64,000 bases of DNA from Costus lasius (lineage: Eukaryota > Streptophyta > Magnoliopsida > Zingiberales > Costaceae). Position 1 is the first letter of the stretch; every line of letters starts with the position of its first letter. Shown piece after piece: positions 32,391 to 45,452 of this stretch. Below the pieces are notes generated by a model. The model was not told the origin of the DNA, ran no database searches, and saw only the letters and a list, made by a program, of their open reading frames with translations. The stretch spans positions 9,734,001 to 9,798,000 of the forward strand of contig JANVAS020000203.1 of the NCBI GenBank assembly GCA_027563935.2. Reading direction: 5' to 3'. Position numbers and translations under genes: made by a program.

Positions 32391-34088
32391 TGTAGATACC
32401 CCTTTCATGAGGGGGGCCGAAACCCTAAGTGTGGCGCATATAACATTTTCGCATGGGATGTTAGGGTTTCAACAAAATCGCATGTAATATATTCTTATGA
32501 TCAACTTCAAATGATTGAATGGATCAAGAGGAAGTTCATACCAACGCCACTAGATTGGATGGTGCCTTGGAAGTAAGATTGCGAAAGGGCTTTCCTCCAA
32601 AGGTGGCGCACACAAGTAGATGATGGCTACTCCTTGTGTTCCTTGTGCTAGCAAGGCTTCAAGGCTCTTGTCGTATGAAGGAGATGGAAATACTTTCGGC
32701 TAGGGCGATGAAGCTCTCCTTGGTGTTGTCGAGACCAACCTCTCCACGAATGGATAGACGACCAAGCAAGAAGACAACATGCGTTGAGGCGTTTTTTTTA
32801 GACGAGGCGTTACATGATTTCCCAATATGGAAAGTCATGAAGCTATCGCCCACTCAAAGCAAACCGCCCTAAAACGCTTCCACCTTGAACCAACCGTTCG
32901 CACATATGTGAACCGGTTCAATGGAATTCGGTCTAATGCTTTTGGTTCAAAGACCAAACCAAAACAACCCAAGCCATGGCCTAGATCTCTCTCTGAACCA
33001 AATGGTTCAAGATCTAACCGTTGATCTCTTGATGCTTCTGATCTCACTGATCTAGCATCACTTCTCTCGATCGAAGCTTACCGATCTCAATCCCTAATCA
33101 ATCAAACATGATCAGATCAGATCTCACTTACAATCAGAGTTTAAACTCCTTTAAAACTGAACCCAAACAATTCAGTCCACACGATCTGACTCAAGTAAGC
33201 CATATCTTCAAATTGTGCGACCCTGAGGGTTTCCTTTAAATGTCGGTAACGATAACTCACGTTATCACGATCAGTGAGGGGTATCTAGCAACACATCACT
33301 GTCTCCCGATATAAAGGAAAGAGTCTTCCAAGACTACACCCAAACCATAGCACAAGTGTGAATCCACTTCACTAGGCATACATGTTTCCTTTGCCACTGG
33401 ATGTTCTTATTGGACAAGCGTGTCAAGCCTGTAGCTCCAATATGATGAGCATGATTAGACCAGATGAACATAGTCACCTGGGTATGGCCATACACTTTCT
33501 CAATCATCTCATTTAAGGGGGGCCCCTTTAGAACATCACACTCCTTAAACAAGGAGACGGCAATCCTATATCTATCACTAGTGTCCTAACCTGACTCATG
33601 ATCATTATCCAAGATAGTCTATAACCATTATGTTTCAAATGATATTGAACTACCTCAAAACAATGACAATCATCATTTAGAAACACAAGTGATCTCAAGT
33701 CAAAGGACATGTGCCACTTGTAGCAAACAAGGATTATTCATATTGTGACAAGCAATTGAATATCCTAGTAGGGTCTGTCCAGTACATCCAATGTACCCAT
33801 GAGTCTACATCTTATTCCATGCTCGAAGCATCCTATAAGATTAGAATACATATTAGTCTCAATCATATCAAGGCTGTCTCATGTTCACCAAGATATCTCG
33901 ACTAAGGACGATACAGCATGTCAGCCTAGCTGAACAGGATTGAGACATTATTCAGAAGCACACTTATTGCAGCAGACAATGTAACATACTGAATAACAAC
34001 CATTGCCTTTATAAACATAAGAGTTAATATACATGATACTGAAAGATCCCAAGGCCTCAAACATTAGCCTTAAGGGCATACCCCAACA
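32391..34088 (-). repeat. 3' LTR of A2
   Basis: Edges TGTAGATACC...CCCCAACA. The half near 34088 is very similar to the LTRs of A1, A3 and A4; the half near 32391 is strongly diverged. 32870-33020 is dense in GGTTCAA/TTGAACC strings, including AACCGGTTC. Confidence 0.92.
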
Positions 34089-34108
34089 ATCTCCCACTTG
34101 CACTTAAT

Positions 34109-34673
34109 CTAATGGTTGAGAAATCTCAAACCCATATTATTACAGTGCTTCTCATGCTTCTGCTGCGCCAGAGGCTTGGTAAGCGGGTCAGCCAGATTGT
34201 CATCTGTATGAACCTTGCAGATTTTGATCTCGCCTCGATCAATGATCTCCCGGATCAAGTGAAACCGTCTCTGTATGTGCTTGGACTTCTGGTGCGACCG
34301 TGGTTCCTTTGCTTGTGCTATAGCTCCAGTGTTATCACAGAAGATAACCAAAGGATCTGCACTCGAAGGAACAACACCAAGTTCTTGAACGAACTTACGA
34401 ATCCACACTGCCTCCTTGGATGCTTCCGAGGCTGCAACATACTCGGCTTCTGTTGTGGAATCAGCAACAATAGACTGTTTGAAACTTTTCCAGCTGTTTC
34501 CAGTGCAAATCCCCAAAAGGAGTAAGGTAGAGTAGCCTGACTCATCATAGAACGAACCATATCAAGTAAGGTTCTGTTCCTCCTCTCGGACACACCATTC
34601 CATTGCGGTGTTCCTGGCGGAGTGAGCTGTGAGATAATCCCACACTCCTTCAGATAGTCAGTAAACTCTCGAC
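34109..34673 (-). pseudogene. A2 polyprotein remnant, integrase joined to RNase H
   Basis: Reads integrase from SREFTDYLKE through NGVSERRNRTLLD and FALETA, then jumps out of frame to WKSFKQS...EAEYVAAS and the RNase H C terminus (...LRFLNH, stop at 34109). The junction (about 34490-34493) removes the equivalent of A1 residues ~613-1168, that is all of RT and the start of RNase H, with 2-3 bp of microhomology. It continues upstream at 43794 beyond A3. 34669-34673 is the TCGAC duplication. Confidence 0.9.
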
Positions 34674-36356
34674 TGTTGGGGTATGCCCTTAAGGCTAATG
34701 TTTGAGGCCTTGGGATTGTAACAGTATCATGTATAAACTCTTATGTTTATAAAGGCAATGGTTATTATTCAGGTTGTTACATCATCTGCTGCAATGTGTG
34801 TTCTTCTGAATAATGTCTCAATGCTGTTCAGCTAGGCTGACATGTTGTAATGTCCTTAGTCGAGATATCTTGGTGAACATGAGACAGCCTTGATATGATT
34901 GAGACTAATATGTGTACTAATCTTATAGGATGCTTCGAGCATGGAATAAGATGTAGACTCATGGGTACATTGGATGTACTGGACAGACCCTACTAGGATA
35001 TTCAATTGCTTGTCACAATGTGAATAATCCTTGTAAGCAACAAGTGGCACATGTCCTCTGACTTGAGATCACTTGTGTTTCTAAATGATGATTGTCATTG
35101 TTTTGAGGTAGTTCAATATCATTTGAAACATAATGGTTATAGACTATCTTGGATAATGATCATAAGTCAGGTTAGGACACTAGTGATAGATATAGGATTG
35201 CCGTTTCCTTGTTTAAGGAGTGTGATGTTCTAAAGGGGCCCCCCTAAATGAGATGATTGAGAAAGTGTATGGCCATACCCAGGTGACTATGTTCATCTGG
35301 TCTAATCATGCTCATCATATTGGAGTTACACGCTTGACATGCTTGTCCAATAAGAACATCCAGTGGCAAAGGAAACATGTATGCCTTGTGAAGTGGATTC
35401 ACACTTGTGCTATGGTTTGGGTGTAGTCTTGGAAGACTCTTTTCTTTATATCGGGAGACAGTGATGTGTTGCTAGATACCTCTCACTGATCGTGATAACG
35501 TAAGTTATCGTTACCGACATTTAAAGGAAACCCTCAGGGTCGCACAATTTGGTGATATGGCTTACTTAAGTCAGATCGTGTGGACTGAATTGTTTTGGTT
35601 CAGTTTAAAGGAGTTTAAACTCTGATTGTAAGTGAGATCTGGTCTGATCATGTTTGATTGATTAGGGCTGGAGATCAGTAAGCTTCGATCGAGAGTGTGG
35701 ATGCTAGATCGGTGAGATCAAGAGCATCAAGAGATGTACGGTTAGATCTTGAACCTTCATGGTTCATATGAGATTTAGACCATGGCTTGGCTTGGTTCGA
35801 TTTGTCATTTGGACCAAATGAAATTGGACCGAATTCAATTGAACCGGTTCACATAAGTGAACGCATGGTTCAATTGAGTTGGCGTTTTGGAATGGTTCAA
35901 AAGACATGAACGCATGTCTTGATGACTTTCCTTTTATGGAAGTCTTGAAACGCCAAAACGCCTATGTTGACTCAACGCCTCTAGGCTTCGATGCTCTCTC
36001 TTGGGTGAGGTATCGTTTACGCAAGGAGGAAGAGCTTTCGAAGAGCAAGAAGCTTTCATCTCGTCTCCTCAACACAAAGGACAACTTGGCAATTTTTGCT
36101 AGCACAAGAGTTACGCAAGGAGTAAGCCTTCATCCCTTGTGTGTGACTTCTTTGGAGAAGATCCCTTCGATCTTTACTTCCAAGTCGCCATCTACTCATG
36201 GCTATGGTATGAATTACTTCTCATCTATACAAGCTTTGATGTTGATCATATGGCATGCAAAAGATCCTAATAAACCCTATGCTTCCTTGCGAAAATCTTG
36301 AATATGCGCCACCCCCTTTAGGGTTTCACGCCCCCCTCTTGAAAGGGGTTTCTTCA
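34674..36356 (+). repeat. 5' LTR of A3
   Basis: TGTTGGGGTA...GGTTTCTTCA. TATAAAG at 34748-34754, 75 bases into the LTR. The GATAAC/GTTATC hairpin and the complement of GTGCGACCCT are present (about 35490-35550). ORF 35879-36301 recurs in the 3' LTR only through LTR duplication. Confidence 0.94.
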
Positions 36357-38205
36357 ATTGGTATCAGAGCATGGTTTTCGCATGTTCATATGATTGCTTT
36401 TGCTTGTTGTGATCCGTGTATGCTAATACATGTTATAGATCTATATGAAGGTTTAATTAAGTTTGCGCATGTTACCTTAGATACATGTTTCTATCTAGTT
36501 GCGCATGTTAACTTAGTTGAAAGCTTCTTATTTTGTTGCGCTTGTTGAAGATGTTTTGAACAAAACTTACATCTTGCGCGCCTATCACCTAGATCTATAT
36601 TTGCGCCTACTATAAACCCTTAGACGGGTTGATGGGGTTGAAAGCATCATCTAGTATAGATCAAACTAGTCTGATCAGACCATCTGACAGCCTAGATGGA
36701 TCGACCAGATGGCACCTGTGCGCAAGCACGAGGTGGCTATAGGTCGATTGCATCACAGGCGTGTAGCGAGGTCTGGTTGAGACAACTAATGAACACACAT
36801 GAGTTAGGCCCGGGGTCACACCCGCTTGCCAGAACTCATGATGGTTGTTCAGCCCTTGGCGCATGCATGGTTGACCATTAGGTCAACTCAAGTCAGTTAG
36901 GACTTGGTGCATGCAAGGGCATGGATCTAACTAGACATGATGAGTGGATCCCTATCAATGGACCGTTGTAAGGATGTAGGGCACATAAGAAAAAGTAAAA
37001 TTGATGCCAATGGGTTTTCAAAATTTTATTTTCTTTGTAATGGATCACATGTTGATTGAATGATGCCATGATGCTTGTTTATTTAATCTTATGTGGGTTG
37101 CCCTTTAATGTGTGCTGTGCTGGGGCCTGCGAGCCTGGTAAATTGTAAATTAATATTATTGTGATCTGCGCATCACATTTCTAATTAATTTATTGTATAA
37201 TTGACCTGCGAGTCAATCTTGTCTAGATAGATTAAAATGTATTTTAATCAGACAAGAGTTCAAAGCACACATGGCAGAGGTGCATGCAGCTAAGGATTTT
37301 CCAGGTGGGAAGTCTAGGGTTCGACCCTAGGACAGGCGCATTCACCTGGTGGGCGCACCTGAGCTGCATTGAGCGCTAGGGCCCTGGGTTGGACCAGATG
37401 AGATGCAAAAGACCCAAGAAGAGCAAGTGAAGACTTAAGTTGATTTAAGGTCTTACTTAGGCTCTATGGGCTTTTACCACATAAGATCCATGCTTTCTTT
37501 TATTTTTCAATAATTAGAATTGCATGAGTTATTTATCTTCTGCTATAGCCATAGGATTTGCCTGATAGTAAGAAGATAAAAGACCGTTAAAATCCAACGC
37601 TAAAATATCAAGCACGTAATGCCTTCTGGCGCGAAACCTCACTGTTCTGACTATCGTTGGGGCCGTGTTGTACCCACTCAGTGGGCACGCCCATCTATCT
37701 TCAGACGGTGTGTGATAACACCTGCGTGTTATAGAGAAGGGATTTATCGCTTCTCGTTGCTCAGCATAGCACGTGGTGGTCCAGGGAGTAGGTCGGGTCA
37801 GCTTGACCATGTAGGCTACATATGTGGCGCATATGGTAGCTATATGGAGGCAGCCATCTGTGGGATCAGAGACTGTGTTGTACCAACTCAGTTGGCACAG
37901 TCTGCTGGATTGCCCAGATGAAGGGGAATCGCACGGGTTGGCGATTGGCAGGGACTGCCTACCAGAAATTAGTGCTTGTACTCTTTGTGCATCTTATCTC
38001 GCCTGAGCGGGACGCGGAGACCAAGTATGAAATCTGGATCCCATCTCACTAAAAGAGTGTTACTCTTTCGGGCTGTTTTGTTGGATTTTTCAGCCAGAGA
38101 AAATAGTGAGAAAAAGAATCTTTCTTAAGTCCTGGATTGATTCTAGACATTGATACTGACCTTGCTGTTCTTGCATTGTTGTAGATTCCTGCAGCAACGA
38201 ACACC
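36357..38205 (+). other. A3 leader with PBS and hairpins
   Basis: PBS TGGTATCAGAGC at 36359-36370. Hairpins CCCACTCAGTGGG (37673-37685) and the two-tier GACTGTG/CACAGTC structure (37871-37902). GGATCCCATCTCACT at 38036-38050 is the shared block in the opposite sense. A palindromic TCTAGGGTTCGACCCTAG (37313-37330) resembles a tRNA T arm. No coding support. Confidence 0.8.
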
Positions 38206-41200
38206 ATGAGCTTCAATGTGCGATCCCTACTGGAAAGGGAGAAGTTTGCTGGGCCAAACTTCTCAGACTGGTACGGACACCTTAAGATTGTTCTTAAGGC
38301 AGAGAGGAAACTGTATGTCCTCGAGACGGCTGTGCCGCCTCAACCCGCTGCGAACACCGCAAGGGCGGTTCCTGATGCCTATGAAAAGCACGTCAATGAT
38401 AGCATTGATGTCGCTTGCCTGATGCTAGCGTCTATGACGCCACCGCTGCAGCGTCAGCATGAGGATATGTCTGCTATAGAAATTATAGCAAACCTCAAGA
38501 TGCTATATGCTGCACAGGCGAGGACTGAACGCTATAATTTGACCAAGCTTTTCTTTCAGAGCAAACTGGCTGAAGGAAGCCTAGTGGGAGCTCACGTGCT
38601 CAAGATGATTGGGCACAAGGAGGCTTTGGAGAAACTGGGGCATACCATCAATCAGGAGCTTGCTGTAGACATTATTCTGCAGTCTCTCCCGCCTTCTTTC
38701 GATGCGTTCATTATTAACTTTAATATGAACAAAATCGATTGTACTCCGGCAGAGCTGCTGAATATGCTCTTGACTACTGAGGAAACTCTGAAGGGAAAGC
38801 CTTCAACCTCTGTCTTAATGGTTCCTTCCAGGAACAAGAAGAAGGGGAAGAAGGGCAAGGCCCCTGTCAAGAGTTACAGCAAGGCTCTGAAACAGAAGGT
38901 TAAGCGGTCAAAGGACAACAGGTGTTTACACTGTGGCCAGCTGGGTCACTGGAAAAAGGACTGTAAAGCGCTCCAAGGAGACAAGAAGGGAAGCATCGCT
39001 TCTGGCTCAGGTATATTTGTGACTGAAGTCATGATATCTTCTTCTTCTATTTCATGGGTGTTGGACACTGCATGTGGAGTTCACATTTGTTCAAATGTAC
39101 AGGAACTCAAGAGAAGAAGACAGGTGGGACAGCATGAGGTGGACCTACGCGTTGGAAACGGGGCACGGGTTGCTGCTGTTGCTGTAGGGGATTATTACAT
39201 CTCATTACCATCTAGCATTGTATTAGAATTAAACAATTGTTACTTTGTACCCAGTATTACCAAAAATATTATCTCTATTCCTGCTCTTGTCAGGAAAGGG
39301 TTTTCCTTTGAATGCAAGATTTCAAAGTGTTATCTTACTCTTGATAATATTGTTTATGCTACTGGTTCAATTAACAATGGGTTATTCATGTTGGACATGG
39401 AATATTCTATACAAAACATTGATAATAAGAAAGCCAAGTATGCTGATGACAGCACCTTGTTATGGCATAGTCGTTTAGGCCATATTAACAAGAAGCGCAT
39501 TAAGTGGTTGCATGATCATGGACTGCTGGGATCATTCTCCTATGAGGAGATTGATACATGCAAAGCTTATTTAATGGGTAAAATGACGAAGTCTCCTTTT
39601 CCTAACAAAGGTCAAAGGGCTTCAGGTTTACTTGACCTTATACACAGTGATGTGTGTGGGCCGTTTAGTAAACATGCCAGAGGTGGCTATTTGTACTTCA
39701 TTACCTTTACTGATGATTTCAGTAGATACGGGTATGTCTATCTGATGAGGCATAAGAGTGAATCTTTTGACAAGTTCAAAGAGTTCAAGAATGAAGTACA
39801 GAATCAGCTAGGCCGAAATATCAAGGCACTTCGTTCTGATCGAGGTGGAGAATACCTAAGTCATGAGTTTACTGACTATCTGAAGGAGTGTGGGATTATC
39901 TCACAGCTCACTCCACCAGGAACACCGCAATGGAATGGTGTGTCCGAGAGGAGAAATAGAACGTTACTTGATATGGTTCGTTCTATGATGAGTCAGGCTA
40001 CTCTACCTTACTCCTTTTGGGGATTTGCACTGGAAACAGCTGCAAAGGTACTAAACCGAGTGCCATCCAAGGCCGTTTCAAAGACTCCATATGAGTTGTG
40101 GTATGGGAAACAGCCTAGCTTGACATTTATTAAGATCTGGGGTTGCGAGGCTTATGTCAAAAAGCTCGCCTCTGGGAAACTGGAGAGCAGATCTGAGAAA
40201 TGCATCTTTGTCGGTTACCCTAAGGAAACTAAGGGTTATTATTTCTACGATCCCAAAGAGAACAAGGTATTTGTTGCTCGGACGGCCATTTTTCTTGAGA
40301 AGGAGTTTCTTCTGCAAGAGGCCAGTGGGAGAGAAATAAAGCTGGATGAGAATCCAGAGGAAGGACAAAGTAGTCAAGCACAGTTGGATGAGCCTGAGCC
40401 AGTTGAGCAGGTTATTGAACTACCTGAGGCTCAGATATCACGGGAACCGCGAAGATCGGGAAGGATCCGTCGTCAGCCTGAGCGCTATGACGGAGTCTAC
40501 ATCATTGATAATGATGAACCCCTCACTTATGCGGATGCGGTCAGTGGACCGGAGTCAGCTAGATGGCTTGAAGCTATGCGAGCCGAGATGGACTCCATGT
40601 CAGATAACCAAGTCTGGGATTTGGTTGATCCGCCTCCGGGAGTAATCCCTATAGGCTGTAAATGGATCTTCAAGAAGAAGATTGACATGGATGGTAACGT
40701 GGTTACCTATAAAGGCAGGCTAGTTGCGAAAGGTTTCAAACAAATCTACGGGATAGATTATGATGAAACTTTCTCTCCTGTAGCCATGTTCAAGTCTTTT
40801 AGGATTCTTTTCGCAATAGCAGCATATTACGATTATGAGATCTGGCAGATGGATGTGAAGACGGCTTTCCTTAATGGAAAACTGGATGAGGATGTGTATA
40901 TGACACAACCTGAAGGTTTCACTAATCTATCAGATCGTCATAAAATATGCAAATTAAAGAAGTCCATTTATGGACTTAAACAAGCATCCAGAAGCTGGAA
41001 TATTCATTTTGATGAATCAATCTCTGAGTTTGGTTTCATCAAGAACGAAGATGACCCGTGTGTATATAAGAGGTTTAGTGGGAGCGTGATTACTTTCCTA
41101 GTCCTCTACGTCGATGATATCTTAATCATTGGAAACGATATTCCTGAACTGTATGCTGTTAAAGCATGGTTAGAAAAATGTTTTCAGATGAAAGATTTAG

Positions 41201-42090
41201 GAGAAGCAGCCTATGTGTTAGGTGTGAAGATCTACAGGGATAGATCTAAGAGGCTTCTCGGGCTGTGCCAGAGTACTTACATCGATAAAGTCCTGGAGAG
41301 ATTCCATTTAGAGAATTCTAAAAGAGGATATCTTCCAGTCAGACATGGTCTGAATCTTTCAAAGAGTTAGTGTCCACAAACACAGACTGAGAAAGATGAA
41401 ATGGACAATACGCCTTATGCTTCGGCTATTGGATCCATTATGTATGCGATGTTGTGTACTCGCCCTGACGTCGCTTACGGGTTAAGCGTGACCAGTCGAT
41501 TCTAAAGTAATCCAGGTCAGGCACACTGGATTGCGGTCAAGAACATTTTGAAATATCTGCGGAGGACCAAAGATATGTTCTTGATATATGGTGGTTAGGA
41601 AGAACTCAGTATTGAAGGATATACTGATGCTTCGTTCCAGTCGGACCAGGATGATTTCCGATCGCAATCAGGCTATGTTTTTAGCTTGAATGGTGGAGCA
41701 GTGGTGTGGAAAAGTTTCAAACAGTCAACTGTTGTTGATTCCACAACAGAAGCCGAGTATGTTGCAGCCTCGGAAGCATCCAAGGAGGCAGTGTGGATTC
41801 GTAAGTTCATTAAGGAACTTGGTGTTGTTCCTTCGAGTGCAGATCCTTTGGTTATCTTCTGTGATAACACTGGAGCTATAGCACAAGCAAAGGAACCATG
41901 GTCGCACCAGAAGTCCAAGCACATACAGAGACGGTTTCACTTGATCCGGGAGATCATTGATCGTGGCGAGATCAAAATATGCAAGGTTCATACAGACGAC
42001 AATCTGGCTGACCCGCTTACCAAGCCTCTGGCGCAGCAGAAGCATGAGAAGCACTGTAATAATATGGGTTTGAGATTTCTCAACCATTAG
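38206..42090 (+). pseudogene. A3 gag-pol polyprotein with three nonsense codons
   Basis: Same 1294-codon frame as the family. Open from 38206 to 41370 (gag, CLHC-type zinc knuckle, protease D-T-A, integrase D,D-35-E, RT with YVDD), then TAG at 41368 (codon 1055), TAA at 41503 (codon 1100) and TAG at 41596 (codon 1131), each a Gln codon in A1. RNase H follows in frame to 42090 with the C terminus ...LRFLNH that A1 lacks. No frameshift. A truncated product ending after RT would lack RNase H. One integrase zinc-binding position reads Tyr (TCKAYLMGK where A1 has TCKACLMGK). Confidence 0.93.
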
Positions 42091-42110
42091 ATTAAGTGCA
42101 AGTGGGAGAT

Positions 42111-43793
42111 TGTTGGGGTATGCCCATAAGGCTAATGTTTGAGGCCTTGGGATTGTAACAGTATCATGTATAAACTCTTATGTTTATAAAGGCAATGGTT
42201 ATTATTCAGGTTGTTACATCATCTGCTGCAATGTGTGTTCTTCTGAATAATGTCTCAATGCTGTTCAGCTAGGCTGACATGCTGTAATGTCCTTAGTCGA
42301 GATATCTTGGTGAACATGAGACAGCCTTGATATGATTGAGACTAATATGTGTACTAATCTTATAGGATGCTTCGAGCATGGAATAAGATGTAGACTCATG
42401 GGTACATTGGATGTACTGGACAGACCCTACTAGGATATTCAATTGCTTGTCACAATGTGAATAATCCTTGTAAGCAACAAGTGGCACATGTCCTCTGACT
42501 TGAGATCACTTGTGTTTCTAAATGATGATTGTCATTGTTTTGAGGTAGTTCAATATCATTTGAAACATAATGGTTATAGACTATCTTGGATAATGATCAT
42601 AAGTCAGGTTAGGACACTAGTGATAGATATAGGATTGCCGTTTCCTTATTTAAGGAGTGTGATGTTCTAAAGGGGCCCCCCTAAATGAGATGATTGAGAA
42701 AGTGTATGGCCATACCCAGGTGACTATGTTCATCTGGTCTAATCATGCTCATCATATTGGAGTTACAGGCTTGACATGCTTGTCCAATAAGAACATCTAG
42801 TGGCAAAGGAAACATGTATGCCTTGTGAAGTGGATTCACACTTGTGCTATGGTTTGGGTGTAGTCTTGGAAGACTCTTTTCTTTATATCGGGAGACAGTG
42901 ATGTGTTGCTAGATACCTCTCACTGATCGTGATAACGTAAGTTATCGTTACCGACATTTAAAGGAAACCCTCAGGGTCGCACAATTTGGTGATATGGCTT
43001 ACTTAAGTCAGATCGTGTCGACTGAATTGTTTTGGTTCAGTTTAAAGGAGTTTAAACTCTGATTGTAAGTGAGATCTGGTCTGATCATGTTTGATTGATT
43101 AGGGCTTGAGATCGGTAAGCTTCGATTGAGAGTGTGGATGCTAGATCGGTGAGATCAAGAGCATCAAGAGATGTACGGTTAGATCTTGAACCTTCATGGT
43201 TCATATGAGATTTAGACCATGGCTTGGCTTGGTTCGATTTGTCATTTGGACCAAATGAAATTGGACCGAATTCAATTGAACCGGTTCACATAAGTGAACG
43301 CATGGTTCAATTGAGTTGGCGTTTTGGAATGGTTGAAAAGACATGAACGCATGTCTTGATGACTTTCCTTTTATGGAAGTCTTGAAACGCCAAAACGCCT
43401 ATGTTGACTCAACGCCTCTAGGCTTCGATGCTCTCTCTTGGGTGAGGTATCGTTTACGCAAGGAGGAAGAGCTTTCGAAGAGCAAGAAGCTTTCATCTCG
43501 TCTCCTCAACACAAAGGACAACTTGGCAATTTTTGCTAGCACAAGAGTTGCGCAAGGAGTAAGCCTTCATCCCTTGTGTGTGACTTCTTTGGAGAAGATC
43601 CCTTCGATCTTTACTTCCAAGTCGCCATCTACTCATGGCTATGGTATGAATTACTTCTCATCTATACAAGCTTTGATGTTGATCATATGGCATGCAAAAG
43701 ATCCTAATAAACCCTATGCTTCCTTGCGAAAATCTTGAATATGCGCCACCCCCTTTAGGGTTTCACGCCCCCCTCTTGAAAGGGGTTTCTTCA
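42111..43793 (+). repeat. 3' LTR of A3
   Basis: 1683 bp, TATAAA at 42185. Differs from the 5' LTR at about 11 sites, most of them transitions. Ends GGTTTCTTCA directly before TCGAC. Confidence 0.94.
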
Positions 43794-45452
43794 TCGACTT
43801 AGGTATTCTCCACCTCGATCAGAACCAAGTGCCTTGATATTTCGGCCTAGCTGATTCTGTACTTCATTCTTGAACTTTTTGAACTTGTCAAAAGATTCAC
43901 TCTTATGTCTCATAAGATAGACAGAACCATACCTACTGAAATCATCAGTAAAGGTAATGAAGTATGAATAGCCACCTCTGGCATGTTTACTAAATGGCCC
44001 ACACACATCACTGTGTATAAGGTCAAGTAAACCTGAAGCCCTTTGACCTTTATTAAGAAAAGGAGACTTCGTCATTTTACCCAATAAACAAGCTTTGCAT
44101 GTATCAATCTCCTCATAGGAGAATGATCCCAGCAGTCCATGATCATGCAACCGCTTAATGCGCTTCTTGGTAATATGGCCTAAACGACTATGCCATAGCA
44201 AGGTGCTGTCATCAGCATACTTGGCTTTCTTATTATCAATATTTTGTATAGAACATTCCATGACCAACATGAATAACCCATTGTTAATTGAACCAGTAGC
44301 ATAAACAATATTATCAAGAGTAAGATAACACTTTGAAATCTTGCATTCAAAGGAAAACCCTTTCCTGACAAGAGCAGGAATAGAGATAATATTTTTGGTA
44401 ATACTGGGTACAAAGTAACAATTGTTTAATTCTAATACAATGCCAGATGGTAATGAGATGTAATAATCCCCTACAGCAACAGCAGCAACCCGTGCCCCGT
44501 TTCCAACTCGTAGGTCCACCTCATGCTGTCCCACCTGTCTTCTTCTCTTGAGTCCCTGTACATTTGAACAAATGTGAACTCCACATGCAGTGTCCAACAC
44601 CCATGAAATAGAAGAAGAAGATATCATGACTTCAGTCACAAATATACCTGAGCCAGAAGCGATGCTTCCCTTCTTGTCTCCTTGGAGCGCTTTATAGTCC
44701 TTTTTCCAGTGACCCAGCTGGCCACAGTGGAAACACCTGTTGTCCTTCGACCGCTTCACCTTTTGTTTCAGAGCCTTACTGTAGTTCTTGACAGGGGCTT
44801 TGCCCTTCTTCCCCTTCTTCTTGTTCCTGGGAGGGAACATCAAGACAGAGGTTGAAGGCTTTCCCTTCAGAGTCTCCTCCGTAGTCAAGAGCATATTCAG
44901 CAACTCTGCCGGAGTACAATCGATCTTGTTCATATTAAAATTAATAATGAACGCATCGAAGGAGGCCGGGAGAGACTGCAGAATAATGTCTACAGCAAGC
45001 TCCTGATTGACGGTATGTCCCAGTTTCTCTAGAGCCTCCTTGTGCCCAATCATCTTGAGCACATGAGCTCCCACTGGACTCCCTTCAGCCAGTTTGCTCT
45101 GAAAGAAAAGCTTGGTCAGATTATAGCATTTAGTCCTCGCCTGTGCAGCATATAGCATCTTGAGGTTTGCTATAATTTCTATAGCAGACATATCCTCATG
45201 CTGACGCTGCAGCGGTGGCGTCATAGACGCTAGCATCAGGCAAGCGACATCAATGCTATCATTGACAAGCTTTTCATAGGCATCGCGAACCGCCCTTGCG
45301 GCGTTCGCAGCGGGTTGAGGCGGTATAGCCGTCTCGAGGACATACAGTTTCCTCTCAGCCTTAAGAACGATCTTAAGGTGTCCGAACCAGTCTGAGAAGT
45401 TTGGCCCAGCAAACTTCTCCCTTTCCAGTAGGGATCGCACATTGAAGCTCAT
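43794..45452 (-). pseudogene. A2 gag-protease-integrase 5' part
   Basis: Open frame of about 552 codons from the ATG at 45452 to the A3 insertion: gag, protease D-T-A, integrase zinc-binding motif and the first two catalytic Asp positions (HSDVCGP, SDRGGEY). The last Cys of the zinc knuckle is Tyr (K-K-D-Y), a change expected to weaken zinc binding. It continues at 34673 after A3. Non-functional because of the A3 insertion and the RT deletion. Confidence 0.92.

Larger units (their letters stand above)
34674..43793 (+). mobile_element. Element A3: copia copy inserted head-on in A2
   Basis: Complete 9120-bp element, LTRs 34674-36356 and 42111-43793 (both 1683 bp), perfect TSD TCGAC (34669-34673 and 43794-43798), PBS 36359-36370, PPT 42101-42110. 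About 11 LTR differences by eye (~0.65 percent). Opposite orientation to its host A2. Its pol frame has three nonsense codons, so it is not autonomous. Confidence 0.95.

Noticed and set aside
36359..36370. TGGTATCAGAGC strings as tRNA fragments
   Set aside because: Each lies directly inside an LTR; they are primer binding sites.
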